In this document: positions 29,586 through 38,923 of the stretch, piece by piece
How the letters are laid out: the number at the start of each line of letters is the position of its first letter
Numbering within the stretch: the stretch's first letter is position 1
NCBI RefSeq assembly: GCF_000702825.1
Contig: NZ_JNKF01000011.1
Span: 310,001 to 374,000, forward strand
DNA length: 64,000 nucleotides
Source of the DNA: Prevotella sp. P6B1
Lineage (GTDB): Bacteria > Bacteroidota > Bacteroidia > Bacteroidales > Bacteroidaceae
Direction of reading: 5' to 3'
Notes under the pieces: model-generated
What the model was told of the DNA's origin: nothing
What the model saw: only the letters and a program-made list of their open reading frames with translations
Database searches by the model: none
Position numbers and translations under genes: made by a program

Positions 29586-30494
29586 TTATTTGGTTATTTG
29601 TTCCCAACTGTTATTCTGAGAGGCGTTTAGTTCCATCAGTATTTCATAGATACGCTGTTTCTCTTTATGAGTACCTTTGTTCCTGTATACATTTATCAAT
29701 TCGTCCTTTTTGTAATCTGTCCAAATCTGTGGCAGCAAACTGAGTGGCTTGTCAGTATGGGCTTTATATAAACAGCTTTCTATAGATGCTGAAATCTCTG
29801 TTCTGCCACGTTCTGCGTTATTTGCCATTTCGTCAAGGCCTTTACGATAATAGTCATATTGTAACTGACGGAATGGTTTCATCGATTCGTCGAGATAATC
29901 GTTGATGATAGCAAAACGATTGCGGTTGTCCTCAAATGATTTCCAGCCAGGAAAGCCGAGGTTTTGAGCATTATTTACAAGAATGAGGCATCGCTGTAAT
30001 ATATCTGTTCCTCCTAACGGGGAGAAACTATCAAGATCAAGTCCGATGATAAGGAAGGCATAATAGGCCAAAAGAGCCGTCAGTTGATTGTCGATATTTT
30101 CTTCAGCAAAATTGAGTTGGTCAAACTGCTGAAAGGAGAAATTGAAACTTGCATCCTTATTATTATATAAGGTGGAGGTATAAGAAGAATTAAACACCGG
30201 GCGATTAGCTTGAATAAGGGCTGTACACTCGAAACGGTTCTCGTCGCGCAAGTATTTGCTGACGGTGATATTCAGATTGCATTGAATGCGTTCGTTTTTC
30301 TGAAACTGCAAATCAGTCCAGGTGTGTTCGTTCATAAGCTGTTCAATGGTCTTCTGTAGATTTTCGAACACGCTCACATCTGTTCCTTGAACCTGACTAT
30401 GATTAATATTAACCTTAACTTGCAGTTCTTGGGCATTCAATCCCAGAACTGCAAGTGTCAGTATTGCTATCACGAAAGCCTTTTTGCTAATCAT
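29586..30494 (-). CDS. DUF4835 / PorD-like secreted protein
   Basis: A 302-residue protein with a signal peptide (MISKKAFVIAILTLAVLGLNAQ) and the DUF4835 architecture, including NRPVFNSSYTSTLYNNKD and the SPLGGTDILQRC segment. DUF4835 includes PorD of the type IX secretion system, so a periplasmic or outer-membrane role in secretion is likely. Its start overlaps the exonuclease stop by 4 nt. The pairing with recN and a DnaQ-like nuclease is common in Bacteroidota and not functionally explained. Confidence 0.82.
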   Translation of the reverse strand: MISKKAFVIAILTLAVLGLNAQELQVKVNINHSQVQGTDVSVFENLQKTIEQLMNEHTWTDLQFQKNERIQCNLNITVSKYLRDENRFECTALIQANRPVFNSSYTSTLYNNKDASFNFSFQQFDQLNFAEENIDNQLTALLAYYAFLIIGLDLDSFSPLGGTDILQRCLILVNNAQNLGFPGWKSFEDNRNRFAIINDYLDESMKPFRQLQYDYYRKGLDEMANNAERGRTEISASIESCLYKAHTDKPLSLLPQIWTDYKKDELINVYRNKGTHKEKQRIYEILMELNASQNNSWEQITK

Positions 30495-31348
30495 CCGTTA
30501 AGTTTTGATTCACGCAGACGAATTCGTGTAAGAACCTGTTTTGTATTGTATGTGAAATCTCCAGCCAGTATCCAACTATAATAGCCAGGATCAATATGTA
30601 AAACATCGGCAACTGGGATGCCTTTGTGTTTACCGAAGTTGAACACTTCGGTTAAGCGGGGATTTCCATCAGAGTCGAGTAGGGGATTTCCGTTCTTGTC
30701 TTTAACCTCTCCCCATACAATGCGTCCTGCGAAGTCTACATTATTATTAGTACGCGAGAACTCTGCTAGTTTCTGCATGTCGTTCTCAAGTACTTTTTCT
30801 GGATCTTCATTGGCACCAGGTGCATACTTGTCAAGTTCGCCCATCAGTACACGATATGTAGCTTCAGTGTCCTGATCAGCGCGATGTGCCTCAAAGTCTT
30901 CCTCCATCTTTCTTCCACAATAGAATTTATAGGCTGCAGCCAGATTTCTACGTTCCATCTTGTGGAAAATGGTTTGGGCATCAATCATTTTACTCTTGCT
31001 AAAGTCGAAATCTACGCCAGCACGGAGAAATTCTTCTGCAAGTAAAGGTATATCAAAATGATTGGAGTTAAAGCCTGCAAAATCACATCCAGTAAATTTC
31101 TCTGCTAATATGCTTCCTAACTGCTTGAATGTAGGCTTATCCTTGACGTCTTCGTTAGAAATGCCAGTCAATTGTGTGATAATTGGCTCAATTGGCTTTT
31201 CTGGATTCACCAGTTCGTTACCCCTTTCTTCTCGTCCGTCAGGATACACTTTGATATAAGAGATCTGGATGATACGGTCCTTGACTAAATCAAGGCCCGT
31301 AGTCTCCAAATCGAAGATAACCAGTGGTTTTGTAAGATTCAGTTTCAC
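30491..31348 (-). CDS. DnaQ-like 3'-5' exonuclease
   Basis: A 285-residue protein with an RNase T/DnaQ fold. Exo I FDLETTGLD, Exo II (NSNHFDIPLLAEE) and Exo III (HRADQDTEAT) give the DEDDh residues. About 90 C-terminal residues form an extra domain (FNFGKHKGIPVADVLHIDPGYYSWIL) like that seen on some exonuclease proteins of this phylum. Proofreading with the adjacent dnaN clamp is plausible but inferred. Confidence 0.88.
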   Translation of the reverse strand: MKLNLTKPLVIFDLETTGLDLVKDRIIQISYIKVYPDGREERGNELVNPEKPIEPIITQLTGISNEDVKDKPTFKQLGSILAEKFTGCDFAGFNSNHFDIPLLAEEFLRAGVDFDFSKSKMIDAQTIFHKMERRNLAAAYKFYCGRKMEEDFEAHRADQDTEATYRVLMGELDKYAPGANEDPEKVLENDMQKLAEFSRTNNNVDFAGRIVWGEVKDKNGNPLLDSDGNPRLTEVFNFGKHKGIPVADVLHIDPGYYSWILAGDFTYNTKQVLTRIRLRESKLNG

Positions 31349-31367
31349 TTTTTCCTTCTCCCCACTT

Positions 31368-32492
31368 TTAATCGTTAATCAACATAGGCATCATGAGCAT
31401 CAGAACCTCTTGATTCTCAGGCTGCTCGCTTGGTAATACCAGTCCAGCTCTACTAGAGTCGGCCAACTGAATAATAACCTCAGAACACTCGATGTTGCTT
31501 AGTACTTCAATAAAAGCATTACCTTTAAAGCCGATGCTCATAGGATTACCGTTATATTCACATGTCATGCGTTCTGTTGCAGTCTTAGAGAAGTCATAGT
31601 CCTCCGCATCCAGTTGGAAGGTAGAGCCTTCAACGTGGAAACGTACTAGATTGCTGGAATCGTTTGCAAAAGGTTGAACACGGCGCAGAGCAGCCAACAA
31701 TGCTGAACGGTCCAAGCGAGCCTCATTGGGGTTGTTCTGAGGAATAACTGAGTTATAATTGGGGTATCTACCTTCAATCAGACGGCATTGTAGAACACCA
31801 TCGCCATAGTTCACCTCAGCGTTGCGCTCGTCGAATCGGATCGTTACATCGCCACCATCTTTTCCGAGCAGATTTTTCAGCAGGTTAGCTGGTTTCTTGG
31901 GCAGAATGAATGCAGCAGGTTCTTCGCTCTTGATGCTATAAATCTTGTTTCGAACAAGTTTATGTCCATCAGAAGCGACTACAGCCAGGTGATCGGGTGT
32001 CAGGTCGAAATATATACCATTCATCACAGGACGGAGCTCATCTTGAGCAGTTGCAAAGATGGTACGATTGATGTTCTCTGCCAGAATGGCATTAGGCAAT
32101 ACGATAGACTTCGCAAAATCGCTAACTGGCTGGGCAATAGGATACTCATCTGCATTGTCTATAGGCAATGAGAACAGTCCGTTCTGATAACTAATCTTAG
32201 CAAGATTCTGATCCATATTCACATCAAAAGTGATTGGCTGCTCTGAGAATCCCTTAACGGCCTCAAGCAAGTCGTGATTGCCGATAGCAAAGCGAATGTT
32301 TCCTTCGCTATTTGTCAATTCAAGCTGAGTCTTCATGACATTCTCCGAGTCTGACGCTGTCAGATACAGGATATTGTTGTCGATCTCAAATAAGAAATCA
32401 CCCAGAATAGGGAGTGCATTCTTACTGTTAATTACTCTCGATAATGCCGTGAGCTTAGAGCTCAGTGCTGTACTTGATAATGTAAAACGCAT
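31368..32492 (-). CDS. dnaN: DNA polymerase III beta subunit (sliding clamp)
   Basis: A 374-residue ring-forming clamp with three repeated domains. MRFTLSSTALSSKLTALSRV at the start and the C-terminal PSEQPENQEVLMLMMPMLI hydrophobic-pocket region are diagnostic. It is first in a five-gene minus-strand operon: dnaN, exonuclease, PorD-like, recN, TPR protein. dnaA is not adjacent. Confidence 0.97.
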   Translation of the reverse strand: MRFTLSSTALSSKLTALSRVINSKNALPILGDFLFEIDNNILYLTASDSENVMKTQLELTNSEGNIRFAIGNHDLLEAVKGFSEQPITFDVNMDQNLAKISYQNGLFSLPIDNADEYPIAQPVSDFAKSIVLPNAILAENINRTIFATAQDELRPVMNGIYFDLTPDHLAVVASDGHKLVRNKIYSIKSEEPAAFILPKKPANLLKNLLGKDGGDVTIRFDERNAEVNYGDGVLQCRLIEGRYPNYNSVIPQNNPNEARLDRSALLAALRRVQPFANDSSNLVRFHVEGSTFQLDAEDYDFSKTATERMTCEYNGNPMSIGFKGNAFIEVLSNIECSEVIIQLADSSRAGLVLPSEQPENQEVLMLMMPMLIND

Positions 32493-32536
32493 AGTTTATA
32501 GTTATTTTATTATTCTACATATTATATTATTGAGTA

Positions 32537-32568
32537 CAAAATTACAAAAAAAAGTTGTAATGAGCAAA
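32537..32568 (-). promoter_or_regulatory. Promoter of the dnaN operon
   Basis: On the minus strand TTTG (32565-32568), 20 nt, TAATTTTG (32537-32544), with a 44-nt A/T-rich leader before the dnaN ATG. Confidence 0.72.
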
Positions 32569-32659
32569 AAAAAAGGCAGAAAAGTTCTTTATTCAAACTA
32601 TTTTTAGTAATTTCGCACACTGAAAACGATAAATTCAACAAATAAAAACAAAAAAGATA

Positions 32660-33040
32660 ATGGAATTAACAGGAAAAATCATTGCCGTTATGGAAGCCCG
32701 TGGCGGCGTTTCTGCCCGCACAGGTAATTCATGGAAGACTCAGGAGTACGTTATAGAGGTTCCTGGTCAGTATCCTAAGCGTTGTGTATTCAATGTTTTT
32801 GGAGAAGACAGAATTAATCAGTTCAATATCCAGAACGGTGACGAGTTGACAATTCAGTTTGATATTGATGCTCGTGAATACAATGGTCGTTGGTATAATG
32901 ATGTTCGTGCATACAATGTTATTCGTGGTCAGCAGCCTGCTGCAACTCCTCAGGCTGCAGCTCCTTCTGAAGCCACATCACCATTTCCACCAGCACAGGA
33001 GCCTGTAAGCGAGGGATCTTCTGACGACCTGCCATTCTAA
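32660..33040 (+). CDS. DUF3127 protein with an SSB-like C-terminal tip
   Basis: A 126-residue protein: an OB-fold-like N-terminal domain (residues 1-92, MELTGKIIAVMEARGGVS, WYNDVRAYNV), then a Pro/Ala/Ser-rich linker, then the acidic tip SSDDLPF. This is the layout of SSB (OB fold, disordered linker, DDxxPF tip) although the fold sequence is DUF3127. The tip suggests it docks onto the same replication and repair partners. It stands alone and is followed by a good terminator. Confidence 0.85.
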   Translation: MELTGKIIAVMEARGGVSARTGNSWKTQEYVIEVPGQYPKRCVFNVFGEDRINQFNIQNGDELTIQFDIDAREYNGRWYNDVRAYNVIRGQQPAATPQAAAPSEATSPFPPAQEPVSEGSSDDLPF

Positions 33041-33066
33041 ATCCGGCACCAACATTGATCTATACA

Positions 33067-33104
33067 AGCCTCTGGAATTATGTGTTCTAGAGGCTATTTT
33101 TTTT
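33067..33104 (+). terminator. Terminator of the DUF3127 gene
   Basis: An 11-bp stem AGCCTCTGGAA / TTCTAGAGGCT with one G-U pair, loop TTATGTG, followed by A and eight T. The rest of the 232-nt gap up to 33272 shows no further gene. Confidence 0.88.
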
Positions 33105-33272
33105 GTGAAGCATATGACATTAGAATTGGCATTATGATAAATAGGTGATATGGATTCATATCTATTTCGGGCCTACTATGTTATATAGTCTACTTTGTGA
33201 TTTAAAGAGCAGCATTATCTGATGAATAATCAGGCCTATGTAATTTCAATAATCAACTCTTGATATTGTCAA

Positions 33273-33983
33273 TTATTTAATATAGAAATCTTTGGTGAGT
33301 TGTTGATACCAGTCACTTCTTTGTCCTGGAGCTATTTCTAATACTTCTTCGTGAAAATCTATATGATTTGCAGGAACTTTCCTGATCTCAACCAGTTGGC
33401 GTTTTGGCAGTTTATTTGGTGTGGTTTTGATGAGGCATATTCTTGTGATAAACAAACCTTCTAATGCGGCTGTAGTCTCAATATCATCGCTGTTTTCGGA
33501 TGGTATGATTACGGATAGAATTCCGTTGTCTTTTAATAGTCTTTTCGCAGTCTGAATCAGTGATGTGTAGTTCAGCGTGACAGTGTGCCTGGCCAGTGTA
33601 CGCTGCTCTTGTGGGCATGTGAGAGAATCTACGAAATATGGAGGGTTGCAGACGATGGCGTCATACCCTATGCTGTCGTTAATTTTAGTAGCATCTCCTC
33701 TATTTATCATAATCTTCTTCGCGAATGGAGAATTCGTGACATTTTCTTCTGCTTGACTTGCTGCGTCTGGGTCGATGTCGATTCCATGAACGATAGCGTC
33801 TGGATAGCGTTGAGCCATCATGAGTGCCATAAGTCCAGTGCCTGTCCCAATATCCAATATTCTTGACTGTCCTTGTGGCGCTTGAGCCCAAGCGCCCAGT
33901 AAAGTCCCATCTGTGCCAACCTTCATGGCACAATGTTCCTGATTAATCGTGAATTGTTTGAATTGAAAGCTATTTTTACTCAT
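33273..33983 (-). CDS. tRNA1(Val) adenine-37 N6-methyltransferase-like
   Basis: A 236-residue SAM-dependent methyltransferase of the TrmN6/YfiC group. SAM motif I DIGTGTGLMALMM, the acidic motif GIDIDPDA, and the catalytic NPPY (CNPPYFVDS) for N6-adenine methylation are present, and the start (FQFKQFTINQEHCAMKVGTDG) is family-typical. The -7 box TATCTTTG ends 8 nt before the ATG. It is divergent from lon. Confidence 0.9.
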   Translation of the reverse strand: MSKNSFQFKQFTINQEHCAMKVGTDGTLLGAWAQAPQGQSRILDIGTGTGLMALMMAQRYPDAIVHGIDIDPDAASQAEENVTNSPFAKKIMINRGDATKINDSIGYDAIVCNPPYFVDSLTCPQEQRTLARHTVTLNYTSLIQTAKRLLKDNGILSVIIPSENSDDIETTAALEGLFITRICLIKTTPNKLPKRQLVEIRKVPANHIDFHEEVLEIAPGQRSDWYQQLTKDFYIK

Positions 33984-33991
33984 AATCGCTG

Positions 33992-33999
33992 CAAAGATA
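33992..33999 (-). promoter_or_regulatory. -7 box of the methyltransferase gene, 8 nt from the ATG
   Basis: TATCTTTG on the minus strand followed by CAGCGATT and the ATG. A -33 TTTG is not evident. Confidence 0.55.
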
Positions 34000-34052
34000 C
34001 TAATTATTTGTAAATAATCAGGCTTTCTTTCTTAATTCTTAATTATTATTAG

Positions 34053-34060
34053 TAACTTTG
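34053..34060 (+). promoter_or_regulatory. -7 box of lon
   Basis: TAACTTTG, 24 nt before the lon ATG. The -33 region is only a weak TTTC/TTCT match. Confidence 0.55.
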
Positions 34061-34084
34061 CACCCCAAACTAATAAAATAGCAA

Positions 34085-36541
34085 ATGAGTAATCAGAATA
34101 ACAATTCAGCATTTTCGATGATTGCTGATATCGATGGAGATTTCAATGATTTTTTGAATGTTCACACTCCAAGCCAAGTACCCATTCTTGCATTGCGAAA
34201 TATGGTTCTGTTTCCTGGTGTTGTGACGCCAGTCCTGATTGGACGCCAAACCAGCAAGGCTTTAGTTGAAAAGGCAGAACGCAAGGGTCTTATTTTCGGT
34301 GTTGTAGCTCAGCGTGATCCAGAGATTGATTCTCCTGTGTTGGAGGATCTGTATCCTGTGGGTGTTTATGCCAAGGTGATGAAGATTCTATCTCTCCCAA
34401 ATGGCAATGTGACGGCTATTATTCAGGGATTCGGACGCTTTGAACTTTATGAGATAACCAAGACCTCGCCTTATCTCGAGGGTAATGTTACTCCCATTGC
34501 GGAGGTTCAGCCCGAGAAGAAGGATCGCGAGTTTAAAACTGCCATAGGTGATCTTCGCGATATGGTCAACAAGTATATCTCGATGTCTGATGAGATTCCT
34601 GATGAGGCTAATTTCGCAATTAAGAACATCTCTAACGATGTGATGGTGCTGAACTTTGTATGCACCAATCTGCCGTTTAATTACAAGGAGAAGCAGGCCC
34701 TGCTTGAGGCGTCTTCGGTTAAGGAGCGTCTGTTTATGACGATGAAACTGTTGAACCGAGAGATAAACCTGCAGAACCTAAAGGCCGAAATCCGTAATAA
34801 GACCCGTGAGGATATCGACGAGCAGCAGCGCAACTACTTCCTGCAGCAACAGATTAAGAATCTGCAGGCAGAGATGGGCAATGGTGAATCGCCCGAGAAG
34901 CGCGAATTGCTTCGCAAGGCCAGATACAAGTTGTGGTCGTTAGAGATGGGGAGACTCTTCCGTAAGGAGTGCGACAAGCTCGATAATCTTAATCCTCAGA
35001 GTCCGGAGTACAATGTACAACTGACTTATCTTCAGACGCTGGTTAATCTGCCTTGGGGCGAATATACTGAGGATGACCTGGATCTGAAACGTGCACAGAA
35101 GATCCTTGATAAGGAACACTATGGTATGGAGAAGGTCAAGGAGCGTATTCTGGAGTATATGGCCGTTCTCGCCCTGCGTGGCGACCTGAAGTCCCCTATC
35201 CTATGTCTTTATGGTCCTCCAGGCGTTGGTAAGACCTCATTGGGTAAGTCGATTGCATCAGCCATGAAGCGTAAGTATGTGCGTGTATCGTTAGGTGGAC
35301 TGCACGACGAGGCTGAGATTCGTGGACACCGTCGTACCTATATCGGTGCTATGCCTGGTCGTATTATTAAGAGTATCCAGAAGGCAGGCTCCAGCAATCC
35401 CGTATTCATTCTCGATGAGATTGACAAGGTGACTCAGAATACCCACAATGGTGACCCGGCATCGGCGATGCTCGAAGTGCTTGACCCAGAGCAGAACAAC
35501 GCCTTCCACGACAACTATCTCGACGTGGACTACGACCTTTCAAAGGTGCTGTTCATTGCTACGGCTAACAATCTGAGTACCATTCCACGTCCCCTACTCG
35601 ACCGTATGGAGATTATCGACGTAAGTGGTTATATTACAGAGGAAAAGATTGAAATAGTAAAGCGTCACTTGATTCCGCGCGAACTTGAGAATACTGGTTT
35701 GAATATCCCAGAAATAAAGCCCAGATTCAATAAGGCAGCCATCGAAATGATCATTGAGCGTTATACCCGTGAAAGCGGTGTGCGCCAGCTTGAGAAGCAG
35801 ATTAACAAGGCTCTGCGTAAGATAGCCTTTAAGCTTCAGATTGACAAAGAGATGGAGTATAATAAGATTACCCCTAATGAACTGGAGGATCTGCTCGGAA
35901 AACCACCATTCTATCGTGATATCTATCAGGGTAACGACTATGCTGGTGTGGTAACTGGACTGGCATGGACCTCAGTAGGTGGTGAGATACTGTTTATTGA
36001 GACCTCACTGTCCAAGGGTAAGGGCTCAAAGCTTACGCTGACCGGTAATCTGGGTGATGTCATGAAGGAATCGGCTATTCTGGCCCTCGAGTATGTGAAA
36101 GCACATGCCGAGACTCTGCACATCGACTATCGCATCTTTGACAACTGGAACATCCATATCCACGTGCCAGAGGGTGCTACGCCTAAGGATGGTCCTTCGG
36201 CCGGTATCACTATTGCTACATCGATTGCCTCTGCCCTCACCCAGCGTAAGGTGCGCAAGAATACAGCGATGACAGGCGAGATCACCTTGCGTGGTAAGGT
36301 GCTGCCCGTAGGCGGTATCAAGGAGAAGATTCTGGCCGCCAAGCGTGCTGGTATCACTGATATCGTGATGTGCCAGGAGAACGAGAAGGATATCCTTGAG
36401 ATTCCCGATATCTATCTGAAGGGTGTTAACTTCCACTATGTGGAGAATGTTCAGGACGTATGGGATTTTGCCCTGACAGATGAGATTGTGAAGGCTCCCC
36501 TTGATTTTACTATTCCCGAAGAAAACGACAAAAAGAAATAA
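34085..36541 (+). CDS. lon: ATP-dependent protease La
   Basis: An 818-residue protease that degrades misfolded and regulatory proteins. It has an N-terminal substrate-binding LON domain (about 35-240), a coiled region, AAA+ ATPase with Walker [10 protein letters not shown] and Walker [10 protein letters not shown], and a C-terminal serine-lysine protease domain with S705 (PKDGPSAG) and the lysine of GGIKEK about 40 residues later. All catalytic parts are intact. It is followed after 26 nt by tgt. Confidence 0.98.
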   Translation: MSNQNNNSAFSMIADIDGDFNDFLNVHTPSQVPILALRNMVLFPGVVTPVLIGRQTSKALVEKAERKGLIFGVVAQRDPEIDSPVLEDLYPVGVYAKVMKILSLPNGNVTAIIQGFGRFELYEITKTSPYLEGNVTPIAEVQPEKKDREFKTAIGDLRDMVNKYISMSDEIPDEANFAIKNISNDVMVLNFVCTNLPFNYKEKQALLEASSVKERLFMTMKLLNREINLQNLKAEIRNKTREDIDEQQRNYFLQQQIKNLQAEMGNGESPEKRELLRKARYKLWSLEMGRLFRKECDKLDNLNPQSPEYNVQLTYLQTLVNLPWGEYTEDDLDLKRAQKILDKEHYGMEKVKERILEYMAVLALRGDLKSPILCLYGPPGVGKTSLGKSIASAMKRKYVRVSLGGLHDEAEIRGHRRTYIGAMPGRIIKSIQKAGSSNPVFILDEIDKVTQNTHNGDPASAMLEVLDPEQNNAFHDNYLDVDYDLSKVLFIATANNLSTIPRPLLDRMEIIDVSGYITEEKIEIVKRHLIPRELENTGLNIPEIKPRFNKAAIEMIIERYTRESGVRQLEKQINKALRKIAFKLQIDKEMEYNKITPNELEDLLGKPPFYRDIYQGNDYAGVVTGLAWTSVGGEILFIETSLSKGKGSKLTLTGNLGDVMKESAILALEYVKAHAETLHIDYRIFDNWNIHIHVPEGATPKDGPSAGITIATSIASALTQRKVRKNTAMTGEITLRGKVLPVGGIKEKILAAKRAGITDIVMCQENEKDILEIPDIYLKGVNFHYVENVQDVWDFALTDEIVKAPLDFTIPEENDKKK

Positions 36542-36567
36542 TAATCTCCATACAGAGATACAAATAG

Positions 36568-37710
36568 ATGAAATTTGAAGTACAACATACAGATACAGCC
36601 AGTGACGCCCGAGCAGGATTGATTACAACCGATCACGGACAGATCCAGACACCTATCTTCATGCCAGTTGGTACGGTGGGTAGTGTGAAGGGTGTTCACT
36701 TCAGTGAGCTGCGTGAGCAGGTCAAGGCACAGATTATCTTAGGTAATACCTATCACCTGTATCTCCGTCCCGGTCTGGATATCCTCCGACAGGCAGGCGG
36801 TTTACACAAGTTCAATACATGGGATCGTCCTATCCTGACCGATTCGGGCGGTTTCCAGGTATTCTCGTTGACAGGTATCCGTAAGCTCCGTGAGGAGGGT
36901 TGTGAGTTCCGTAGTCATATCGATGGCTCGAAGCACATCTTTACACCGGAGAATGTGATGGATACCGAGCGTGTGATAGGTGCTGATATCATGATGGCAT
37001 TCGATGAGTGCCCACCAGGCCAGAGCGACTACAAATATGCCGAGAACAGTCTGCGCCTGACTCAGCGCTGGTTAGAACGCTGCGTGAAGCGATTCAATGA
37101 GACCGAGCCCTTGTATGGCTACAAGCAGACCCTGTTCCCTATCGTACAGGGCTGTACCTATAAGGACCTTCGCCAGGACGCTGCCAAGCACGTTTGCGAT
37201 GTGCTGAGCCGTCTGAACGACGGTGGTGGTGCCTCTATCGGCGGACTGGCTGTAGGCGAGCCTACCGAGGTGATGTACGAGATGATCGAGGTGGTGAACG
37301 ACATCCTGCCAAAGGACCGTCCTCGTTATCTGATGGGTGTAGGAACGCCTCAGAACATCCTCGAAGGTATTGAGCGCGGTGTCGATATGTTCGACTGCGT
37401 GATGCCAACCCGTAATGGTCGTAACGCCATGCTCTTCACCTATGAGGGCACAATGAACATGCGTAACAAGAAGTGGGAGAACGACTTCTCACCTATCGAT
37501 CCCGATGGCTGTGAGATTGACCGTATCCATAGTAAGGCCTACCTGCACCATCTGTTCAAGGCTCAGGAGTTGCTGGCCATGCAGATTGCCTCGATTCACA
37601 ACCTTGCGTTCTATCTGCGCCTGGTAGGCGATGCCCGCCAGCACATTATTGCCGGCGACTTCGTACAGTGGAAACGTAGTGTAATCGATCAATTAGGACG
37701 TAGACGATGA
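36568..37710 (+). CDS. tgt: tRNA-guanine transglycosylase
   Basis: A 380-residue enzyme that swaps guanine-34 for a 7-deazaguanine (queuosine precursor) in Asp, Asn, His and Tyr tRNAs. The substrate-binding aspartate motif DSGGFQVFS and the second catalytic aspartate segment MFDCVMPTRNGRN are present. A C-terminal Cys/His zinc-site pattern is not obvious: the usual CxCxxC part reads DPDGCEIDRI here, as in a subset of Bacteroidota enzymes. Its stop overlaps the start of the next gene by 4 nt. Confidence 0.95.
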   Translation: MKFEVQHTDTASDARAGLITTDHGQIQTPIFMPVGTVGSVKGVHFSELREQVKAQIILGNTYHLYLRPGLDILRQAGGLHKFNTWDRPILTDSGGFQVFSLTGIRKLREEGCEFRSHIDGSKHIFTPENVMDTERVIGADIMMAFDECPPGQSDYKYAENSLRLTQRWLERCVKRFNETEPLYGYKQTLFPIVQGCTYKDLRQDAAKHVCDVLSRLNDGGGASIGGLAVGEPTEVMYEMIEVVNDILPKDRPRYLMGVGTPQNILEGIERGVDMFDCVMPTRNGRNAMLFTYEGTMNMRNKKWENDFSPIDPDGCEIDRIHSKAYLHHLFKAQELLAMQIASIHNLAFYLRLVGDARQHIIAGDFVQWKRSVIDQLGRRR

Positions 37711-38879
37711 AAGAAGGTTTGCGTAAGATAGGAACCTGGCTGCGATGGCTGAAGTGTCTGCGATGCCTGAAGTACCTGAATCCGTTTCGGTTGCTGAAAC
37801 GGCTGGACCGCTATATCATCGCCAAGTTTATCGGTACCTACATTTTCTCGATCATTCTGATCATCTCGATCTCGATTGTGTTTGATGTCAACGAGAACCT
37901 TGCCAAGTTTACGACCTACAACGCTCCACTCAAGGCGATTGTGTTCGACTATTATGCCAACTTCATCCCCTACTTCGCCAATCTGTTCTCGCCGTTGTTC
38001 GTTTTTATTGCCGTCATCTTCTTTACATCGAAGCTGGCGGGCAATTCCGAGGTCATCGCTATGTTGGCAGCTGGCGTTAGTTTTAAGCGCCTGTTGCGCC
38101 CGTATATGGTGTCTGCGGCACTCATAGCTGCGGTTAACTTCTATCTTGGCGGCTATGTGATTCCGAAGGGCAACCAGATCAAGATGGAGTTCGAGTCGAA
38201 GTACAAGAACAAGAAGCGTTCGCTCTCTGCCAGCAATGTACAGCTGATGGTGTCGCCTGGTGTGATAGCCTATATCCAGCAGTACGACGACCAGACGCAT
38301 ACGGGCTATGGCTTCTCGCTCGATAAGTTTGAGAACAAGAAGCTGGTGAGCCATATGACAGCCTCTGTGATCCGTTACGACAGTATCAGCGACTCGCGCT
38401 ACCACTGGAAGGCGCAGTCGTATAAGATACGTACATTGAAAGGCCTGCGCGAGGAGATTCAGTCGGGTGCTGTCATCGACACATTGATCCAGATGGAACC
38501 GATGGATTTGGTTTTCTCGAAGGGTCAGCAGGAGACGCTCACCATCACCGAGCTGCGTAACTATATCGGCAAGCAGGTGGAGCGTGGTTCGCAGAATGTG
38601 GTGCAGTACGAGGTGGAATACCACAAACGCATAGCAACCTCGTTTGCCTCGTTTATCCTGACGCTGATAGGTGTGTCGCTCTCCAGTCGTAAGCGTAAGG
38701 GCGGTATGGGTCTCTATCTGGGTATCGGACTGGCGCTCTCGTTTGGTTACATCCTGTTGCAGACCATCAGTGCCACCTTTGCCATCAATGCCGATACACC
38801 GGCTATGCTGGCAGCGTGGATACCTAATATATTATATTGCTTTATTGCATACTTCTGCTTCAGGCAAGCACCGAATTAA
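37707..38879 (+). CDS. LptF/LptG-family permease
   Basis: A 390-residue inner-membrane protein with six predicted helices in two groups (about residues 35-130 and 305-385) around a large periplasmic domain, the layout of LptF/LptG, which extract lipopolysaccharide for export. The short basic N-terminus (LRWLKCLRCLKYL) is cytoplasmic. The ATG overlaps the tgt stop. Another Lpt component, LptC, lies at 55729-56412; the LptB ATPase is not seen. Confidence 0.9.
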   Translation: MKEGLRKIGTWLRWLKCLRCLKYLNPFRLLKRLDRYIIAKFIGTYIFSIILIISISIVFDVNENLAKFTTYNAPLKAIVFDYYANFIPYFANLFSPLFVFIAVIFFTSKLAGNSEVIAMLAAGVSFKRLLRPYMVSAALIAAVNFYLGGYVIPKGNQIKMEFESKYKNKKRSLSASNVQLMVSPGVIAYIQQYDDQTHTGYGFSLDKFENKKLVSHMTASVIRYDSISDSRYHWKAQSYKIRTLKGLREEIQSGAVIDTLIQMEPMDLVFSKGQQETLTITELRNYIGKQVERGSQNVVQYEVEYHKRIATSFASFILTLIGVSLSSRKRKGGMGLYLGIGLALSFGYILLQTISATFAINADTPAMLAAWIPNILYCFIAYFCFRQAPN

Positions 38880-38923
38880 GAGTGAATAGTGATTAGTGAA
38901 TAGTGAAAAGTGAATAGTGATTA
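38880..38923 (+). repeat. Short tandem repeat gap (AGTGAATAGTG units)
   Basis: The whole gap between the permease and the DEAD-box helicase is built from imperfect copies of AGTGAATAGTG(ATT). The 16-mer AGTGAATAGTGATTAG at 38881-38896 recurs exactly at 63645-63660 after secA. Confidence 0.75.

Noticed and set aside
37689-38624. A 311-codon minus-strand ORF opposite the LptF/G permease
   Set aside because: No recognisable protein; the plus-strand gene has clear membrane topology and is coupled to tgt.
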